In this document: piece by piece, positions 6,683-7,021 of the stretch | Numbering within the stretch: the stretch's first letter is position 1 | Layout: the number at the start of each line of letters is the position of its first letter | DNA from: Bifidobacterium breve | GTDB taxonomy: Bacteria > Actinomycetota > Actinomycetes > S36-B12 | Direction of reading: 5' to 3' | Length of the DNA: 7,021 nucleotides | NCBI GenBank assembly: GCA_943328365.2 | Contig: CALPZT020000081.1 | Location: 1-7,021, forward strand | The notes under the pieces: model-generated | Databases searched by the model: none | The model's input: the letters and a program-made list of their open reading frames with translations, nothing else | Told to the model about the DNA's origin: nothing | Made by a program: the position numbers and the translations under genes

Positions 6683-7021
6683 GGATCGAACGGATTGAGA
6701 CGGTCCGGCACGAAGACTTCCCCAACCTGCTCTTTGTGCTCGTGCACGGCGACGGCCTCGTCGGCCTCGGTGAGACGTTCTACGCAGCCGAGGCAGTTGA
6801 GGCCTACATCCACTCCGTGGCCGCACCCCTGCTCCTCGGTCAGGACGCAAGCCGGATCACCGCGTTGAATCGATCCCTCGAAGGCTATGTCGGCTATTCC
6901 GGGAGCGGCATCGAAACGCGTGCGCGCTCGGCCGTCGACATCGCGTTGTGGGATCTCGCAGGACAGCGAGCAGGGCTCCCGCTGCACGATCTCATGGGCG
7001 GTCGTACCCGGGATTCGATCC
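6679..7021 (+). CDS. mandelate racemase/muconate lactonizing-type enolase-superfamily enzyme, N-terminal part (cut by window end)
   Basis: ATG 6679 overlaps the gntR stop as ATGA (6679-6682), so translation is coupled; GAGAGG at 6664-6669 is the likely ribosome site. The frame stays open to the window end, showing 114 residues of a family usually about 350-420 long. It opens MRIERIETVR, then GLVGLGETF (26-34), the alpha+beta capping-domain signature. SAVDIALWDLAGQRAGLPL (84-102) and LMGGRTRD (105-112) mark entry into the barrel. The acidic metal ligands and catalytic Lys or His lie beyond the edge, so racemase, cycloisomerase and sugar-acid dehydratase cannot be told apart. In a sugar locus with an SDR and a GntR regulator, an aldonate dehydratase is the most natural guess, but it is only inference. 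Confidence 0.88.
   Translation, partial: MRIERIETVRHEDFPNLLFVLVHGDGLVGLGETFYAAEAVEAYIHSVAAPLLLGQDASRITALNRSLEGYVGYSGSGIETRARSAVDIALWDLAGQRAGLPLHDLMGGRTRDSI

Noticed and set aside
6589..6987. 132-residue minus-strand frame near the right end
   Set aside because: The plus strand here encodes the recognisable enolase-superfamily N-terminus, which runs open to the window edge; the minus frame is its shadow.

Overview
The window is GC-rich throughout (stop-poor reading frames, GTG starts, strong purine-rich ribosome sites), which suggests a high-GC actinobacterium. This is inferred from composition and protein style only, and no species is named. It holds six protein genes and almost no non-coding DNA. 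The longest gap is the 111-base divergent promoter region between positions 4984 and 5094. I see no RNA genes, insertion sequences, CRISPR arrays or convincing terminators.

Layout. (1) Positions 1-512, plus strand: the 3' end of a CehA/McbA-type PHP metallohydrolase gene. (2) 546-2663, plus: a complete GH38 alpha-mannosidase of the HSHWDREW type, about 705 residues. (3) 2665-4983, minus: a 772-residue alpha-amylase-fold (GH13-like) hydrolase with a large N-terminal beta-rich region. Its stop lies one base from the GH38 stop, tail to tail. (4) 4984-5094: a divergent control region with two interlocked palindromes, one of which fits the FadR/GntR operator pattern very well. (5) 5095-5877, plus: an SDR oxidoreductase. 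(6) 5861-6682, plus: a FadR-subfamily GntR regulator with an FCD ligand domain. (7) 6679-7021, plus: the start of an enolase-superfamily (mandelate racemase/muconate lactonizing) enzyme, cut by the window end. Genes 5-7 overlap one another and should be co-transcribed.

Working model (inference). This is a carbohydrate-catabolic locus. Neither glycosidase has a signal peptide, so both should act in the cytoplasm on oligosaccharides or glycosides imported by a transporter outside the window. The GH38 and GH13-like enzymes would release sugars. The SDR could oxidise a sugar or sugar acid, and the enolase-superfamily enzyme could dehydrate an aldonate, as in non-phosphorylative oxidative routes. 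The GntR protein probably binds the operator at 5011-5029, controlling the GH13-like gene and its own operon in opposite directions. The exact substrate cannot be read from the sequence.
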